A stretch of DNA of 36,117 nt from Rhodospirillales bacterium (GCA_019455065.1 JACFNC010000023.1:1-36117); one strand, 5' to 3'; positions 27,329-36,117 are shown, counted from the stretch's first letter. The notes: generated by a model not told the origin, from the sequence alone. Made by a program: numbers and translations.

Positions 27329-28644
27329 GGTTGTCCTTGGCCGTGATGCTGCTCGTCGGCGCTTGTCAGCCCGCAGAGATAGCAGGTCCGCCGCCGGGAA
27401 CCAAGGTGGAGACATCCCGCCCGGCCGTTTCGACGCCGCCGGTCACCGGCATGCCGGAGGCCCCCGGCGAGACGGCGGTGCCGCCCGACGGCGAACCGGA
27501 GTCCGGCCTGCGGCCGGTGCGCGTGGCCCTGCTGCTGCCCCTGAGCGGCCCGTCGGCGCCGCTTGGCGCGGCCATGTTCAACGCCGCGCAGCTCGCCCTT
27601 TTCGATCTCGCCGAGGCCAACTTCACCCTGCTGCCCTTCGATACGAGGGGAACGCCCGAGGGCGCGGCGGAGGCGGCGCGCCAGGCGGTGGCGGGTGGCG
27701 TCCAGCTGGCGATCGGCCCGATCTTCTCGGCGGAGGTCAAGGCCGTGACGCCGGTGACCCGCCAGGCGGGGCTCAGCCTGTTGTCGTTCACCACCGACCG
27801 CTCTGCCGCCGGCGACGGGGTTTATGTGATGGGTTTCCTGCCGCGCCAGCAAATCGACCGCATCGTCGGCTTCGCGCGCGGTCAGGGCGTGGGCCGCTTC
27901 GCCGTGCTCGCGCCCGACACCGAATACGGACGTACGGTCGTCGATCTGTTCAACCAGGCGACGGCGCGCAGCGGCGCCCTTGTCACCCGTGCCGAATTCT
28001 ACCGCCCCGGCACCAACGAACAGGCCGAAGCCGTCAAGCGGCTGGCCGACTACGAGCAACGGGCGCGGGCGCTGGCCAAGTATCGGGCGGACCTCGAGGC
28101 GCGCGGCGACGACCCCGACGCCAAGCAGGAGCTGAAGCAGCTTGCCGGGCTCGACACCATGGGCGAGGTGGAGTTCGACGCCGTGCTGATTCCCGAGGAC
28201 GGCGCCCGGCTGCGCAACGTTGCGGCGCTGCTGCCCTTTTACGACGTAGACATGCGCCGGGTGCGCGCCCTCGGGACGATGCTTTGGGACGATCCCCGCC
28301 TGGGCGAAGAGCCGGCGCTGGTCGGAGGCTGGTATCCAGCCCCGTCGCCGGGCGGACGGGGCGAGTTTCTCGACGCCTACGCCAAGGCCTTCGGGGCACG
28401 TCCGCCAAGCATCGCCAGCCTCGCCTACGACGCCACCGCGCTGGCCGCGGTGCTGGCCCGCCAGCAGGGTGATTTCGGCGCCGCCGCCCTGACCTCGCCC
28501 AACGGCTTCGCCGGGGTCGACGGCATCTTCCGGCTGCTGCCCGACGGCACGTCGGAGCGGGGGCTGGCGGTGATGGAGGTACGCCGCGGCGGTCCGGCCG
28601 TCGTCAGCCCGGCGCCCGACACCTTCGAAGCGCCCCTCTACTGA
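27283..28644 (+). CDS. LpoA/LppC-like penicillin-binding protein activator lipoprotein
   Basis: A 453-residue lipoprotein. A basic N-terminus (RRPARAR) and hydrophobic core end in the lipobox VGAC with C28. A proline-rich linker (about 30-75) leads to a type 1 periplasmic-binding-protein fold (about 80-440), with RVALLLPLSGPSAPLGAAMF at its start. This matches the C-terminal domain of E. coli LpoA, which activates PBP1A from the outer membrane; the N-terminal TPR half of LpoA is absent. No ATG or GTG precedes the signal peptide, so TTG 27283 with GGAG upstream is the start. Divergent from and overlapping rsmI, a placement shared with enterobacteria. Confidence 0.85.
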   Translation: MRRPARARLFPALSPWLSLAVMLLVGACQPAEIAGPPPGTKVETSRPAVSTPPVTGMPEAPGETAVPPDGEPESGLRPVRVALLLPLSGPSAPLGAAMFNAAQLALFDLAEANFTLLPFDTRGTPEGAAEAARQAVAGGVQLAIGPIFSAEVKAVTPVTRQAGLSLLSFTTDRSAAGDGVYVMGFLPRQQIDRIVGFARGQGVGRFAVLAPDTEYGRTVVDLFNQATARSGALVTRAEFYRPGTNEQAEAVKRLADYEQRARALAKYRADLEARGDDPDAKQELKQLAGLDTMGEVEFDAVLIPEDGARLRNVAALLPFYDVDMRRVRALGTMLWDDPRLGEEPALVGGWYPAPSPGGRGEFLDAYAKAFGARPPSIASLAYDATALAAVLARQQGDFGAAALTSPNGFAGVDGIFRLLPDGTSERGLAVMEVRRGGPAVVSPAPDTFEAPLY

Positions 28645-28648
28645 CCCC

Positions 28649-29797
28649 TCAGGCGAGGAGCTCGGCAAGCACGGCGTCGAGCAGCGGGCGCCCGCGCCCG
28701 GTGACGGCAAGGCGGCGGCCGTCCCAGACCACGAAGCCCCCCTCCTCGAGGCGGGCGAGGCCGCGGCGGTCAAGCACCTCGTCCAGCGGGCGCCCGGCGC
28801 GGCGCCGGAAGCGGTCCGCCGCCACGCCCTCGGCCAGGCGCAGGCCCATCATCAGCAGCTCCTCGGCGCGCTCGTCCGGGTCCAGTCTGGTGCGCTCGTG
28901 GGTGCCGTGGCCGAGCCGGCCGACCGCCTCCAGCCAGCGTGCCGGGGCGCGGTGCTGGCGCAGCGCCCATACCGCCCCGTCCACCGTCAGCCGCCCGTGC
29001 GCGCCCGGTCCCACCCCCACATAGTCGCCGCCGCGCCAGTACAGGAGATTGTGGCGGCACTCGGCGCCGGGGCGGGCGTGGTTGGAAATCTCGTAGCCCG
29101 GCAGGCCGGCGGCGTCGGTCACCGCCTGGGTGGCGGCGTAGAGTTCGGCGGCGGCGTCCTCGTCGGGCAGGGCGAAATCGCCGCGGGCGTGGGCGGCGAA
29201 GAAGGCCGTGCCCTCCTCGATGGTAAGCTGGTAGAGGGACAGGTGGTCGGCGGCGAGCGCGATGGCGCGGCGCAGCTCGGCCTCCCACGCCGCGGCCGTC
29301 TGGCCGGGGCGGGCGTAGATCAGGTCGAACGACATGCGCGGGAAGGTGCGGCGGGCGAGATCGATGGCGGCCAGCGCCTCGCCCAGGTCGTGGCGGCGGC
29401 CGAGGAAGCGCAGGTCGCCGTCGTTCAGGGCCTGCACCCCCAGCGAGACGCGGTTTATCCCGGCCGCCCGCAGCCCGGCGAAGCGCGCCGAATCGACGCT
29501 GCCGGGATTGGCCTCGAGGGTGATCTCGGCACTGTCGTCGAGGGTCCAGAGTCTGGCGATGCGGTCGACGACGGCGGCGACCGTCGCCGGAGCCATCAGC
29601 GACGGGGTGCCGCCACCAAAAAACACGCTGCCAACCGTGCGCCCCTTCGTTTCATGCGCGAAATGATCCAGCTCGGCGACCAGGGCGGCGCGCCAGCGGT
29701 CCTGGTCGACGGCTTCGGCGACGTGGCTGTTGAAGTCGCAATACGGACATTTCGAGAGGCAGAACGGCCAATGAACATAGATGCCGAAGGCGGACAT
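28649..29797 (-). CDS. hemW: Radical SAM heme chaperone HemW
   Basis: A 382-residue radical SAM protein. The cluster motif is C13-x3-C17-x2-C20 (FCLSKCPYCDFNSH), the last pattern CxxCDF being typical of HemW rather than the oxygen-independent coproporphyrinogen oxidase HemN. GGGTPSLM and the C-terminal HemN_C domain (GLRLAEGVAADRF) follow. HemW delivers heme to membrane haemoproteins. In many alphaproteobacteria it follows rph-rdgB; here it ends 4 bases from the convergent LpoA-like gene and lies 60 bases downstream of hinT. It is probably at the end of the his transcript or has its own promoter. Confidence 0.93.
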   Translation of the reverse strand: MSAFGIYVHWPFCLSKCPYCDFNSHVAEAVDQDRWRAALVAELDHFAHETKGRTVGSVFFGGGTPSLMAPATVAAVVDRIARLWTLDDSAEITLEANPGSVDSARFAGLRAAGINRVSLGVQALNDGDLRFLGRRHDLGEALAAIDLARRTFPRMSFDLIYARPGQTAAAWEAELRRAIALAADHLSLYQLTIEEGTAFFAAHARGDFALPDEDAAAELYAATQAVTDAAGLPGYEISNHARPGAECRHNLLYWRGGDYVGVGPGAHGRLTVDGAVWALRQHRAPARWLEAVGRLGHGTHERTRLDPDERAEELLMMGLRLAEGVAADRFRRRAGRPLDEVLDRRGLARLEEGGFVVWDGRRLAVTGRGRPLLDAVLAELLA

Positions 29798-29857
29798 GTC
29801 TCACCCTGAGGGCTCGCCCCATGCTTCCGGTAGTTGGGTCGCCGGCCGGCGGGCGGA

Positions 29858-30223
29858 CTATTCCGCCCTGGCCACCATGCGCCCCAGACGGCGGCCGGCG
29901 AAGATGTGGAAGTGCAGGTGCGGCACCTCCTGCTGGCCGTCGTGCCCGACGTTGGACAGGGCGCGATAGCCCGGCCCGGTCACCCCGAGTTCCCGCGCCA
30001 CCTGTCCGACCGCGCGGAAGAAGCCGGCGATCTCGGCCTCGCTGGCGTTGGCTGTGAAGTCGTCGAGCGAGACGTACTCGCCCTTGGGAACGACGAGCAC
30101 ATGAACCGGGGCCTGCGGATTGATGTCGTGGAAGGCCAGCGCCCAGTCGTCCTCGAAGACCTTCTTGCAAGGGATTTCGCCGCGCAGGATCTTGGCGAAG
30201 ACGTTGTTGCGGTCGTAAGCCAT
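29858..30223 (-). CDS. hinT: HIT-family nucleoside phosphoramidase HinT
   Basis: A 121-residue histidine-triad protein with the catalytic H-x-H-x-H motif in VPHLHFHIFAG and the N-terminal NNVFAKILRGEIPCKKV. HinT hydrolyses purine nucleoside phosphoramidates and aminoacyl-adenylates. Start at 30223 is favoured because GAGG lies six bases upstream; a second ATG at 30238 overlaps the hisE stop (ATGA) and is possible. A hinT-like gene after hisE is common in alphaproteobacteria. Confidence 0.93.
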   Translation of the reverse strand: MAYDRNNVFAKILRGEIPCKKVFEDDWALAFHDINPQAPVHVLVVPKGEYVSLDDFTANASEAEIAGFFRAVGQVARELGVTGPGYRALSNVGHDGQQEVPHLHFHIFAGRRLGRMVARAE

Positions 30224-30234
30224 GCGTTGCCTCG

Positions 30235-30558
30235 TCATTTCCTCGAGCGTTTCTCGGCGATGCCGGAGGTGCCCTGGCGGCGCCGCAGCTCCTCCCACAC
30301 CCGGTCGGGGGCGACGCCGCACTCGGCCCACAGCACCAACAGATGGTAAAGCAGGTCGGCGCTTTCGCCCACCAGCTCGTCGGCCGGGCGCGACAAGGCG
30401 GCAATCACCGTCTCCACCGCCTCCTCGCCGACCTTCTGCGCGATCTTGCCGCGCCCCCGGGCGAACAGCTTGGCGGTGTACGAGGTTTCCGGATCGCCGC
30501 CGCGCCGGCCGGCGATGACGGCGTAGAGCTCGTCCAGGGGGTGGATGTCCTGTGCCAT
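30235..30558 (-). CDS. hisE: Phosphoribosyl-ATP diphosphatase HisE
   Basis: A 107-residue MazG-fold enzyme for the second step of histidine synthesis, removing pyrophosphate from phosphoribosyl-ATP. Key segment is KIAQKVGEEAVETVIAAL followed by ESADLLYHLLVL, with the conserved ExxE and ExxD metal ligands. It is a stand-alone HisE, not fused to HisI, as usual in alphaproteobacteria; hisI is not in the window. ATG 30558 is 14 bases after the hisF stop. Confidence 0.95.
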   Translation of the reverse strand: MAQDIHPLDELYAVIAGRRGGDPETSYTAKLFARGRGKIAQKVGEEAVETVIAALSRPADELVGESADLLYHLLVLWAECGVAPDRVWEELRRRQGTSGIAEKRSRK

Positions 30559-30572
30559 GCCCGCGCCCTCCT

Positions 30573-31331
30573 TCACAGCCGCACCGGAATGCCCGCCGCC
30601 CGCATGTACTCCTTGGCCTGGGCGATCGAGTAGAGGCCGAAGTGGAAGATCGAGGCGGCCAGGACGGCGGTGGCGTGGCCGTCGCGGATGCCCTCGACCA
30701 TGTGCTCCAGCGTGCCGACGCCGCCCGAGGCGATCACCGGCACCGGCACCGCGTCGGCGACCGCGCGGGTGAGCGGGATGTTGAAGCCCTGGCGCGTGCC
30801 GTCGCGATCCATCGAGGTCAGCAGCACCTCGCCGGCCCCGTAGCCGACCATGCGCCTCGCCCATTCCACGGCGTCGATGCCGGTGGCGGTGCGGCCGCCG
30901 TGGGTGAAGATCTCGAAGCGATCGGGCCCCACCGACTTGGCGTCGACCGAGATGACGATGCACTGGCTGCCGAACTTCTCGGCCGCCTCCTTGACGAATT
31001 CCGGGCGTTTGACGGCGGCGGTGTTGATCGACACCTTGTCGGCCCCGGCCAGCAGCAGGCGGCGGATGTCCTCGATGCCGCGCACCCCGCCGCCGACGGT
31101 CAGCGGCATGAAGCACTGCTCGGCGGTGCGGGCGACGACGTCGAGGATGGTGTCGCGGTTCTCGTGGCTGGCGGTGATGTCGAGGAAGCACAATTCGTCG
31201 GCGCCCTCGCGGTCGTAGACGCGGGCCTGCTCGACGGGATCGCCGGCATCCACCAGATTGACGAAGTTAACTCCCTTGACGACCCGGCCGTCCTTGACGT
31301 CGAGACAGGGGATGATGCGCATCTTCAGCAT
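30573..31331 (-). CDS. hisF: Imidazole glycerol phosphate synthase subunit HisF
   Basis: A 252-residue (beta/alpha)8 barrel cyclase. With HisH it converts PRFAR and ammonia into imidazole glycerol phosphate and AICAR. Catalytic D11 is in [10 protein letters not shown]; the second aspartate is in [11 protein letters not shown]; phosphate loops are VGGGVRG and ASGGVG. ATG 31331 gives the standard [11 protein letters not shown] start but its ribosome binding site is weak (AAGAAA). The 130 bases before it carry a large palindromic repeat, so hisF is separated from hisA in an otherwise tightly packed operon. Confidence 0.97.
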   Translation of the reverse strand: MLKMRIIPCLDVKDGRVVKGVNFVNLVDAGDPVEQARVYDREGADELCFLDITASHENRDTILDVVARTAEQCFMPLTVGGGVRGIEDIRRLLLAGADKVSINTAAVKRPEFVKEAAEKFGSQCIVISVDAKSVGPDRFEIFTHGGRTATGIDAVEWARRMVGYGAGEVLLTSMDRDGTRQGFNIPLTRAVADAVPVPVIASGGVGTLEHMVEGIRDGHATAVLAASIFHFGLYSIAQAKEYMRAAGIPVRL

Positions 31332-31348
31332 GGGCGCATTTCTTCTTG

Positions 31349-31432
31349 GTCGTGCCCGGGCTCGTCCCGGCCATCCACGTGGCAAGCTCCAGCCTTGTTT
31401 CGTGGATGCCCGGGCCAAGCCCGGGCATGACG
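31349..31432. repeat. Large inverted repeat (REP/BIME-like) between hisA and hisF
   Basis: Two arms of about 31 bases (31349-31379 and 31401-31432) are near-perfect reverse complements, with about 27 matches, separated by about 21 bases. Each arm also holds its own small palindrome built on CCCGGG/CCCGG. The arms align with the single unit at 21374-21407. In RNA the element would fold into a very stable hairpin. It lies within the his operon, 18 bases upstream of the hisF start on the transcribed strand. Confidence 0.75.
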
Positions 31433-31461
31433 GCGAGCGATGTGGTGGCCGTTCATCACCC

Positions 31462-32187
31462 CTAACCCTCCAGCACCCGCAACGCCTCGCGCAGATCGAT
31501 CCGCCCGTCGTAGAGGGCGCGCCCGGAGATCACGCCGGCGATGCCCGAATCCGCCACCGCCTTCAGGGCCCTCAGGTCGTCGAGCGACGAGACCCCGCCC
31601 GAGGCGATGACCGGGGTGCGGATGCGCCGCGCCAGCGCCGCCGTCGCCTCGACGTTGGGACCGGCCAGCGCGCCGTCGCGCTCGATGTCGGTGTAGATGA
31701 TCGCCGCCACACCGGCGTCCTCGAACTTGAGCGCGAGGTCCAGGGCCGTGATGCTCGAGGTTTCCGCCCACCCCTCGACGGCGACGTAGCCGCCGCGCGC
31801 GTCGATGCCGACGGCGATGCGGCCCGGATGAAGCCGGCAGGCCTCCTTCACGAGGTCGGGATCGCGCAAGGCCACCGTGCCCAGGATGACGCGGCGCACG
31901 CCCTTGTCCAGCCACATCCCGACCGTGGCGAGGTCGCGGATGCCGCCGCCCAGCTGCACCGGCACGTCGACCGCCGCCAGGATGGCCTCGACGGCGGCGG
32001 CGTTGACCGGCCGGCCGGCGAAGGCGCCGTTCAGGTCGACGACGTGAATCCACGCGCAGCCGGCGTCGGCGAAAGTGCGCGCCTGGGCGCCGGGGTCGGT
32101 GCCGAACACCGTGGCCTTGTCCATCTCGCCGCGCAGAAGGCGCACGCAGGCGCCGTCCTTGAGGTCGATCGCGGGAAACAGGATCAT
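31462..32187 (-). CDS. hisA: ProFAR isomerase HisA
   Basis: A 241-residue (beta/alpha)8 barrel isomerase, fourth step of histidine synthesis. The catalytic D is in [14 protein letters not shown]; further motifs are [32 protein letters not shown] and [14 protein letters not shown] 32187 overlaps the hisH stop by 4 bases (ATGA), so it was preferred over the GTG three codons upstream. Downstream lies the palindromic repeat. Confidence 0.97.
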   Translation of the reverse strand: MILFPAIDLKDGACVRLLRGEMDKATVFGTDPGAQARTFADAGCAWIHVVDLNGAFAGRPVNAAAVEAILAAVDVPVQLGGGIRDLATVGMWLDKGVRRVILGTVALRDPDLVKEACRLHPGRIAVGIDARGGYVAVEGWAETSSITALDLALKFEDAGVAAIIYTDIERDGALAGPNVEATAALARRIRTPVIASGGVSSLDDLRALKAVADSGIAGVISGRALYDGRIDLREALRVLEG

Positions 32188-32825
32188 GGCCGCCACCGCA
32201 GGAAGTTGGCGATGAGCCGCAGGCCGGTGGCCTGGCTCTTCTCGGGGTGAAACTGGGTGCCGACCATGTTGTCGCGGCCGATCACGGCGGCAATCTGGCC
32301 GCCATATTCGACCACCGCCCGCACGTCCTCGGCATCGGCGCAGACGAAGCGGTAGCCGTGCACGAAGTAGGCATGCGCGCCCTCGTCGAGCCCTTCCAGC
32401 ACCGGATGCGCCTTGCGCACCATCAGCTCGTTCCAGCCCATGTGCGGGATCTTCAGGCTGGGATCGGCGGCCTCCATCGCCACCACCTCGCCGGGGATCC
32501 AGTTGAGGCCCGGATGGTCGCCGTGCTCGCGCCCCCAGGTGGCCATGAGCTGCATGCCGACGCAGATGCCCAGGAACGGCCGCCCCTTGTGGCGCACCGC
32601 CTCGTCCAATGCCGCCACCATCCCCGGCAGGGCGTCGAGGCCGCGCCGGCAGTCGCCGAAGGCGCCCACCCCCGGCAGCACGACGCGGTCGGCGGCGCGC
32701 ACCACCTCGGGATCGGCGGTGACCACGACGCGCCGGGACAGGCCGGCTTCGGCGACCGCCCGCTCGAAGGCCTTGGCCGCGGAGCGGAGATTGCCCGAGC
32801 CGTAATCGACGATGGCGACGGTCAT
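32184..32825 (-). CDS. hisH: Imidazole glycerol phosphate synthase glutaminase subunit HisH
   Basis: A 213-residue class I glutamine amidotransferase that supplies ammonia to HisF. The nucleophile cysteine is in [15 protein letters not shown]; the histidine and glutamate are in [32 protein letters not shown] is the standard start. It starts one base after the hisB stop region and is coupled to hisA by the ATGA overlap. Confidence 0.97.
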   Translation of the reverse strand: MTVAIVDYGSGNLRSAAKAFERAVAEAGLSRRVVVTADPEVVRAADRVVLPGVGAFGDCRRGLDALPGMVAALDEAVRHKGRPFLGICVGMQLMATWGREHGDHPGLNWIPGEVVAMEAADPSLKIPHMGWNELMVRKAHPVLEGLDEGAHAYFVHGYRFVCADAEDVRAVVEYGGQIAAVIGRDNMVGTQFHPEKSQATGLRLIANFLRWRP

Positions 32826-32826
32826 C

Positions 32827-33426
32827 TCAGAGCGAACCGCCCAGCGTCCCCTTGGTCGAGGGCACGGCGTCGGCCTTGCGCGGGTCGATCTCGACCGCCT
32901 GGCGCAGGGCGCGGGCCAGCCCCTTGTAGCAGGACTCCACGATGTGATGGTTGTTGGCGCCGTACAGGGCCTCGACGTGCAGCGTGGCGCCGGCCGCCTG
33001 GGCGAAGGCCTGGAACCACTCCTTGAACAGCTCGGTGTCCATGTCGCCGAGCTTCGGGCGCGTGAAGTCCACCTTCCACACCAGATAGGGGCGGTTCGAG
33101 AGATCGATGGCGACTCGCGTCAGCGTCTCGTCCATCGGAATGTAGGCGGCGCCGTAGCGCCCGATGCCCTTGCGGTCGCCAAGCGCGCGCGACACCGCCT
33201 CGCCGAGCGCGATGCCGACGTCCTCGGTGGTGTGGTGGGCGTCGATGTGCAGATCGCCCTTGGCGCGCAGCGTCAGGTCGATCAGGCTGTGCCGGGCGAG
33301 CTGCTCGAGCATGTGGTCGAGAAACCCGACCCCGGTGGCCACGTCATACGCGCCGGTGCCGTCGAGATTCAGCTCGAGCCGGATCTCGGTCTCCTTGGTG
33401 ATGCGTTCGACTTTGGCCCTGCGCAT
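32827..33426 (-). CDS. hisB: Imidazoleglycerol-phosphate dehydratase HisB
   Basis: A 199-residue monofunctional dehydratase, without the phosphatase domain of enterobacterial HisB. Two manganese motifs are visible: [16 protein letters not shown] and [18 protein letters not shown], plus [19 protein letters not shown] 33426 gives the usual [14 protein letters not shown] start; the frame stays open upstream without family support. It is the first gene of hisB-hisH-hisA-hisF-hisE-hinT. The 198-base gap to the divergent cytochrome gene must hold the his promoter, but I could not place convincing boxes. Confidence 0.97.
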   Translation of the reverse strand: MRRAKVERITKETEIRLELNLDGTGAYDVATGVGFLDHMLEQLARHSLIDLTLRAKGDLHIDAHHTTEDVGIALGEAVSRALGDRKGIGRYGAAYIPMDETLTRVAIDLSNRPYLVWKVDFTRPKLGDMDTELFKEWFQAFAQAAGATLHVEALYGANNHHIVESCYKGLARALRQAVEIDPRKADAVPSTKGTLGGSL

Positions 33427-33624
33427 GGCTGGCGGCTCCGCTGACCGGCCCATCCCGGAAATATCGGGTGTTTTTAACAGGAAAGAACAGGGGAGGCTAG
33501 TGCGGCGCCCTCGCTGAACGATGGCCGCCCCTCTCCTTGGTGAAGTACGCCGAAGCTCCGTTGCGATCCGCCCGCCGCCCGCACCAAGCTGTCGGTGGGC
33601 CTGACTTCCCAACGGGGGCCGGAT

Positions 33625-33951
33625 ATGCCGCTACGCCTTGCCACCCAAGTGACAGGAACCTTCGTCGCGCTGGCCGCGCTGGCGTCCTGGTCGGTTGCGG
33701 ACGCGCAGGACGATGCCGCCGCCTTGCAGACCGCGGTCCTGGCCGGATCCTGCGCCAACTGCCACGGCACCGACGGCCACAGCCCCGGGGCGATCCCCTC
33801 CCTCGCCGGCAAGAAGGAGGAGGACCTGCTGAAGGCGCTCACCGCGTTCAAGCAGGGCAAGGCCAAGGTCACGGTGATGACGCGGTTGGCAAAAGGCTAT
33901 ACCGACGAGCAGCTGGCCGCCCTGGCCCACTATTTCGCGACCCGAGAGTGA
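33625..33951 (+). CDS. fccA: Mono-haem class I cytochrome c, sulfide dehydrogenase subunit candidate
   Basis: A 108-residue exported protein. Signal peptide about 1-28 (ending VADAQ), then one haem site C43-A-N-C46-H47 and a probable axial methionine M85 in [12 protein letters not shown]. The short single-domain form resembles the mono-haem partners of flavocytochrome c sulfide dehydrogenase rather than the di-haem SoxE type. The flavoprotein gene starts 13 bases downstream, which supports this role: it would accept electrons from the flavin and pass them to a respiratory or photosynthetic acceptor. A GTG ten codons upstream is a less likely start. Confidence 0.85.
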   Translation: MPLRLATQVTGTFVALAALASWSVADAQDDAAALQTAVLAGSCANCHGTDGHSPGAIPSLAGKKEEDLLKALTAFKQGKAKVTVMTRLAKGYTDEQLAALAHYFATRE

Positions 33952-33964
33952 CCGGGAGGGCGCC

Positions 33965-35239
33965 ATGACCACACGCCGATCCTTCCTCAGCCTGGCCGGC
34001 GCCGGTCTCGCCCTGCCCTGGCTGCCGCGACCAGCCCGCGCCCAGGCGAAGGCCGGCCGCGTGATCATCATCGGCGGCGGCTTCGGCGGCGCCACCGCCG
34101 CGCACTACCTGCGCCGCTACGATCCCCAGCTCGAAGTGACCCTGGTGGAGCCGGCCGCCAATTTCGTGACCTGTCCGTTCAGCAACGCCGTCATCGGCGG
34201 GCTGCGCGACCTGGCCTCGATCACCCACGGCTATGGCGGGCTCGAGCGCATGGGCGTGCGGATGGCGCGGCTGGCCGCCGAGGCGGTCGATCCCGCCGGC
34301 CGCACCGTGCGCCTGGCGGGCGGCGAGACGCTGCCCTACGACCGTTTGATCCTGGCGCCCGGCATCGACATCCGCTGGAACGGCGTCGAGGGCTACGGTC
34401 CGGAAGCCGCCGAGCGGGCGCCGCACGCCTGGAAGGGCGGGCCGCAGACTGCCCTCTTGCGCCGCCAGCTCGAGGCGATGGAGGACGGCGGCACGGTCAT
34501 CATCGCCGTTCCCGCAAGCCCCTTCCGCTGCCCGCCCGGCCCCTACGAGCGGGCCAGCCTGATCGCGCATTTCCTGAAGACGAGCAAGGCGAAGTCGAAA
34601 ATCCTCATCCTCGATTCCAACGAGGAGTTCTCCAAGCAGAAGCTGTTCATGCAGGCCTGGGAGGCGCTGTACCCGGGCATGATCGAATGGGTGCCGGCCA
34701 GCCAGGACGGCAAGGTGGTGCGGGTCGACGCCGCCAGCCTGACCGTGGAAACGGAGTTCGGAACCAAGCACAAGGCCGCCGTGCTCAACCTCATCCCGCC
34801 GCAGACGGCGGGGCGCATCGCCGTCGACTCCGGGCTGACCAACGAGGCCGGCTGGGTGCCGGTGACGGCCCGGACCTTCGAGGCCGCCAAGGCGCCGGGA
34901 GTCCATGTGGTCGGCGATGCCGCGGTGGCCAGCCCGATGCCGAAGTCGGCGTTCTGCGCCAACGCCCAGGCCAAGGTGGTGGCGGCGACGGTGGTCGCCG
35001 CGCTGCGCGGTCTTCCCGCCCCCGAGCCAAGCTGGGCCAACACCTGCTACAGCCTGCTCGCTCCCGATTACGGGATCTCGGTGGCCGGGGTCTACCGCCT
35101 CGAGGGCGACGCGGTGAAGGCGGTGGAGGGCGCCGGCGGCGTCAGCCCCCTCGACGCGCCGCCGGCGTTCCGCCGCGAGGAGGCGAAGTTCGCCGTCGGC
35201 TGGTACCAGGCCATCACCCAGGACACCTTCGCCGGCTGA
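33965..35239 (+). CDS. fccB: Flavocytochrome c sulfide dehydrogenase flavoprotein subunit
   Basis: A 424-residue periplasmic flavoprotein oxidising sulfide. It has a twin-arginine signal ([13 protein letters not shown], cleaved about residue 26), FAD motif [16 protein letters not shown], and the C-terminal FCSD flavin-binding domain. C70 in FVTCPFSN corresponds to the cysteine that links FAD covalently in Allochromatium FCSD. C189 (FRCPPGPYE) and C361 (NTCYSLL) correspond to its redox-active disulfide, so all key residues are kept. A Tat signal fits export of a folded cofactor-bound protein. Paired with the cytochrome gene; no other sox genes are near, which points to sulfide detoxification or oxidation rather than a full Sox pathway. 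Confidence 0.9.
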   Translation: MTTRRSFLSLAGAGLALPWLPRPARAQAKAGRVIIIGGGFGGATAAHYLRRYDPQLEVTLVEPAANFVTCPFSNAVIGGLRDLASITHGYGGLERMGVRMARLAAEAVDPAGRTVRLAGGETLPYDRLILAPGIDIRWNGVEGYGPEAAERAPHAWKGGPQTALLRRQLEAMEDGGTVIIAVPASPFRCPPGPYERASLIAHFLKTSKAKSKILILDSNEEFSKQKLFMQAWEALYPGMIEWVPASQDGKVVRVDAASLTVETEFGTKHKAAVLNLIPPQTAGRIAVDSGLTNEAGWVPVTARTFEAAKAPGVHVVGDAAVASPMPKSAFCANAQAKVVAATVVAALRGLPAPEPSWANTCYSLLAPDYGISVAGVYRLEGDAVKAVEGAGGVSPLDAPPAFRREEAKFAVGWYQAITQDTFAG

Positions 35240-35259
35240 GCCACATTCCCGGGGCCGCC

Positions 35260-35287
35260 TTGACCGGGGGCTGCAAAGCACTATTTC
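35260..35287 (+). promoter_or_regulatory. Possible promoter of hslVU
   Basis: TTGACC (35260-35265), a 16-base spacer and TATTTC (35282-35287) lie about 55 bases before hslV. The string CTTGACC...CTATTTCG could also be read as an RpoH (sigma-32) type promoter, which would fit a heat-shock protease. A second AT-rich box TGCTATTGT follows at 35291-35299. Confidence 0.4.
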
Positions 35288-35339
35288 GTCTGCTATTGTC
35301 GCCCCCCGGCCCAAAGCCCTCACCGCCTTCAGGGAATTC

Positions 35340-35888
35340 ATGTCGACGTCCAGCGAAGCCATCTGGCACGGAACCACCATCCTTTCGGTGCGCAAGAACG
35401 GCCGCGTGGTGATCGCCGGCGACGGCCAGGTCAGCCTCGGCCAGACGGTCATCAAGTCCAACGCCCGCAAGGTGCGGCGCATCGGCGACGGCAGCGTCAT
35501 CGGCGGCTTTGCCGGCGCCACCGCCGACGCCTTCACCCTGTTCGAGCGCCTGGAGGCAAAGCTGGAGAAGCATCCCGGCCAGCTCACCCGCGCCTGCGTC
35601 GAACTGGCCAAGGACTGGCGCACCGACCGCTATCTGCGCCGCCTCGAGGCGATGATGGCGGTCGCCGACCGCGACGTCTCGCTGGTGCTGACCGGCACCG
35701 GCGACGTGCTGGAGCCCGAGGACGGCCTGATCGGCATCGGCTCGGGCGGCAACTTCGCGCTCGCCGCGGCGCGGGCGCTGATCGACGTCGACGGCATCGA
35801 GGCCGAGGGAATCGCCCGCAAGGCGATGGGCATCGCCGCCGGAATCTGCGTTTACACCAACAGCAACCTCGTCATCGAAAGCCTGTGA
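35340..35888 (+). CDS. hslV: ATP-dependent protease subunit HslV
   Basis: A 182-residue proteasome-like peptidase subunit. The propeptide is 11 residues; the mature nucleophile is T12 in [13 protein letters not shown], released by autocleavage. The core shows [15 protein letters not shown] and [17 protein letters not shown], and the sodium-binding [13 protein letters not shown] end. It forms dodecamers capped by HslU. hslU starts 7 bases downstream. The next upstream gene is the sulfide dehydrogenase flavoprotein, 100 bases away. Confidence 0.97.
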   Translation: MSTSSEAIWHGTTILSVRKNGRVVIAGDGQVSLGQTVIKSNARKVRRIGDGSVIGGFAGATADAFTLFERLEAKLEKHPGQLTRACVELAKDWRTDRYLRRLEAMMAVADRDVSLVLTGTGDVLEPEDGLIGIGSGGNFALAAARALIDVDGIEAEGIARKAMGIAAGICVYTNSNLVIESL

Positions 35889-35895
35889 TTCGCGC

Positions 35896-36117
35896 ATGAC
35901 CGCCTTCAGCCCCCGCGAGATCGTCTCGGAACTCGACCGTTTCATCGTCGGCCAGGACGACGCCAAGCGCGCCGTCGCCATCGCCCTGCGCAACCGCTGG
36001 CGCCGCCAGCAGCTGCCGGAGGAGCTGCGCGAGGAGGTGCTGCCGAAGAACATCCTGATGATCGGCCCCACCGGGGTCGGCAAGACCGAGATCGCGCGCC
36101 GCCTGGCGCGGCTGGCC
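35896..36117 (+). CDS. hslU: ATP-dependent protease ATPase HslU (5' part, cut by window end)
   Basis: The first 74 codons of HslU, the AAA+ unfoldase partner of HslV. The standard start [19 protein letters not shown] and the Walker A motif GPTGVGKTE are present. The gene continues beyond the right edge. It is cotranscribed with hslV. Confidence 0.96.
   Translation, partial: MTAFSPREIVSELDRFIVGQDDAKRAVAIALRNRWRRQQLPEELREEVLPKNILMIGPTGVGKTEIARRLARLA

Overview
The window is a very GC-rich (roughly 70%) stretch of bacterial chromosome, almost certainly from an alphaproteobacterium, most likely of the Rhodospirillales. This rests on the gene blocks (hisB-hisH-hisA-hisF-hisE-hinT, hrcA-grpE next to rph-rdgB, ftsK-lolA, hslV-hslU), a redox-active CnoX-type thioredoxin, a UbiH/COQ6 family hydroxylase and a flavocytochrome c sulfide dehydrogenase pair. 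No plasmid, phage or CRISPR genes are visible. Most of the window is core housekeeping DNA with a few accessory insertions.

Layout. 1-138: a short repeat resembling an insertion-sequence end, directly downstream of a tRNA-Gly(GCC) on the minus strand. 372-2592 (+): proteostasis-type operon cnoX, LON-domain protein, Trm112-like protein, DUF971 protein. 2599-5858 (-): UbiH-family hydroxylase and a large AsmA-family protein. 5859-6301: 443-base gap with a candidate small RNA ending in a strong intrinsic terminator, a dyad and a sigma-54 promoter, which drives amtB (6302-7588), here without glnK. 7599-8843 (-): MFS transporter. 9023-13385 (+): dapC-like aminotransferase, ftsK, lolA. 13400-15075 (-): grpE and hrcA, transcribed from a clear housekeeping promoter without a CIRCE element. 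15199-18157 (+): an acetyltransferase-nitrilase fusion protein, rph and rdgB. 18211-19691: three small exported proteins (a cupin and two EF-hand proteins). 19754-22111 (-): comM/yifB and an alpha/beta hydrolase. 22203-23528 (+): membrane-bound class III adenylate cyclase with an extracytoplasmic sensor region. 23541-27328 (-): operon rsmI-yraN-BON lipoprotein-SirB1/TPR protein-gshB, divergent from and overlapping the 5' end of an LpoA-like lipoprotein gene (27283-28644, +); this resembles the rsmI/lpoA-yraN-dolP neighbourhood of enterobacteria. 28649-33426 (-): hemW, hinT, hisE, hisF, hisA, hisH, hisB, with a large palindromic repeat inserted between hisA and hisF. 33625-35239 (+): mono-haem cytochrome c and sulfide dehydrogenase flavoprotein. 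35340-36117 (+): hslV and the start of hslU, cut by the window edge.

The genes combine into: protein quality control (cnoX, grpE/hrcA, hslVU), envelope assembly (lolA, AsmA, LpoA-like and BON lipoproteins), chromosome segregation (ftsK), nitrogen assimilation (amtB under sigma-54), histidine biosynthesis, redox and sulfur chemistry (gshB, the sulfide dehydrogenase pair) and cAMP signalling. I found no obviously new multi-gene defence or mobile system. The least explained items are the candidate anti-Shine-Dalgarno small RNA upstream of amtB, the acetyltransferase-nitrilase fusion, the small exported EF-hand/cupin cluster, the interspersed palindromic repeat inside the his operon, and the head-to-head overlap of rsmI with the LpoA-like gene.
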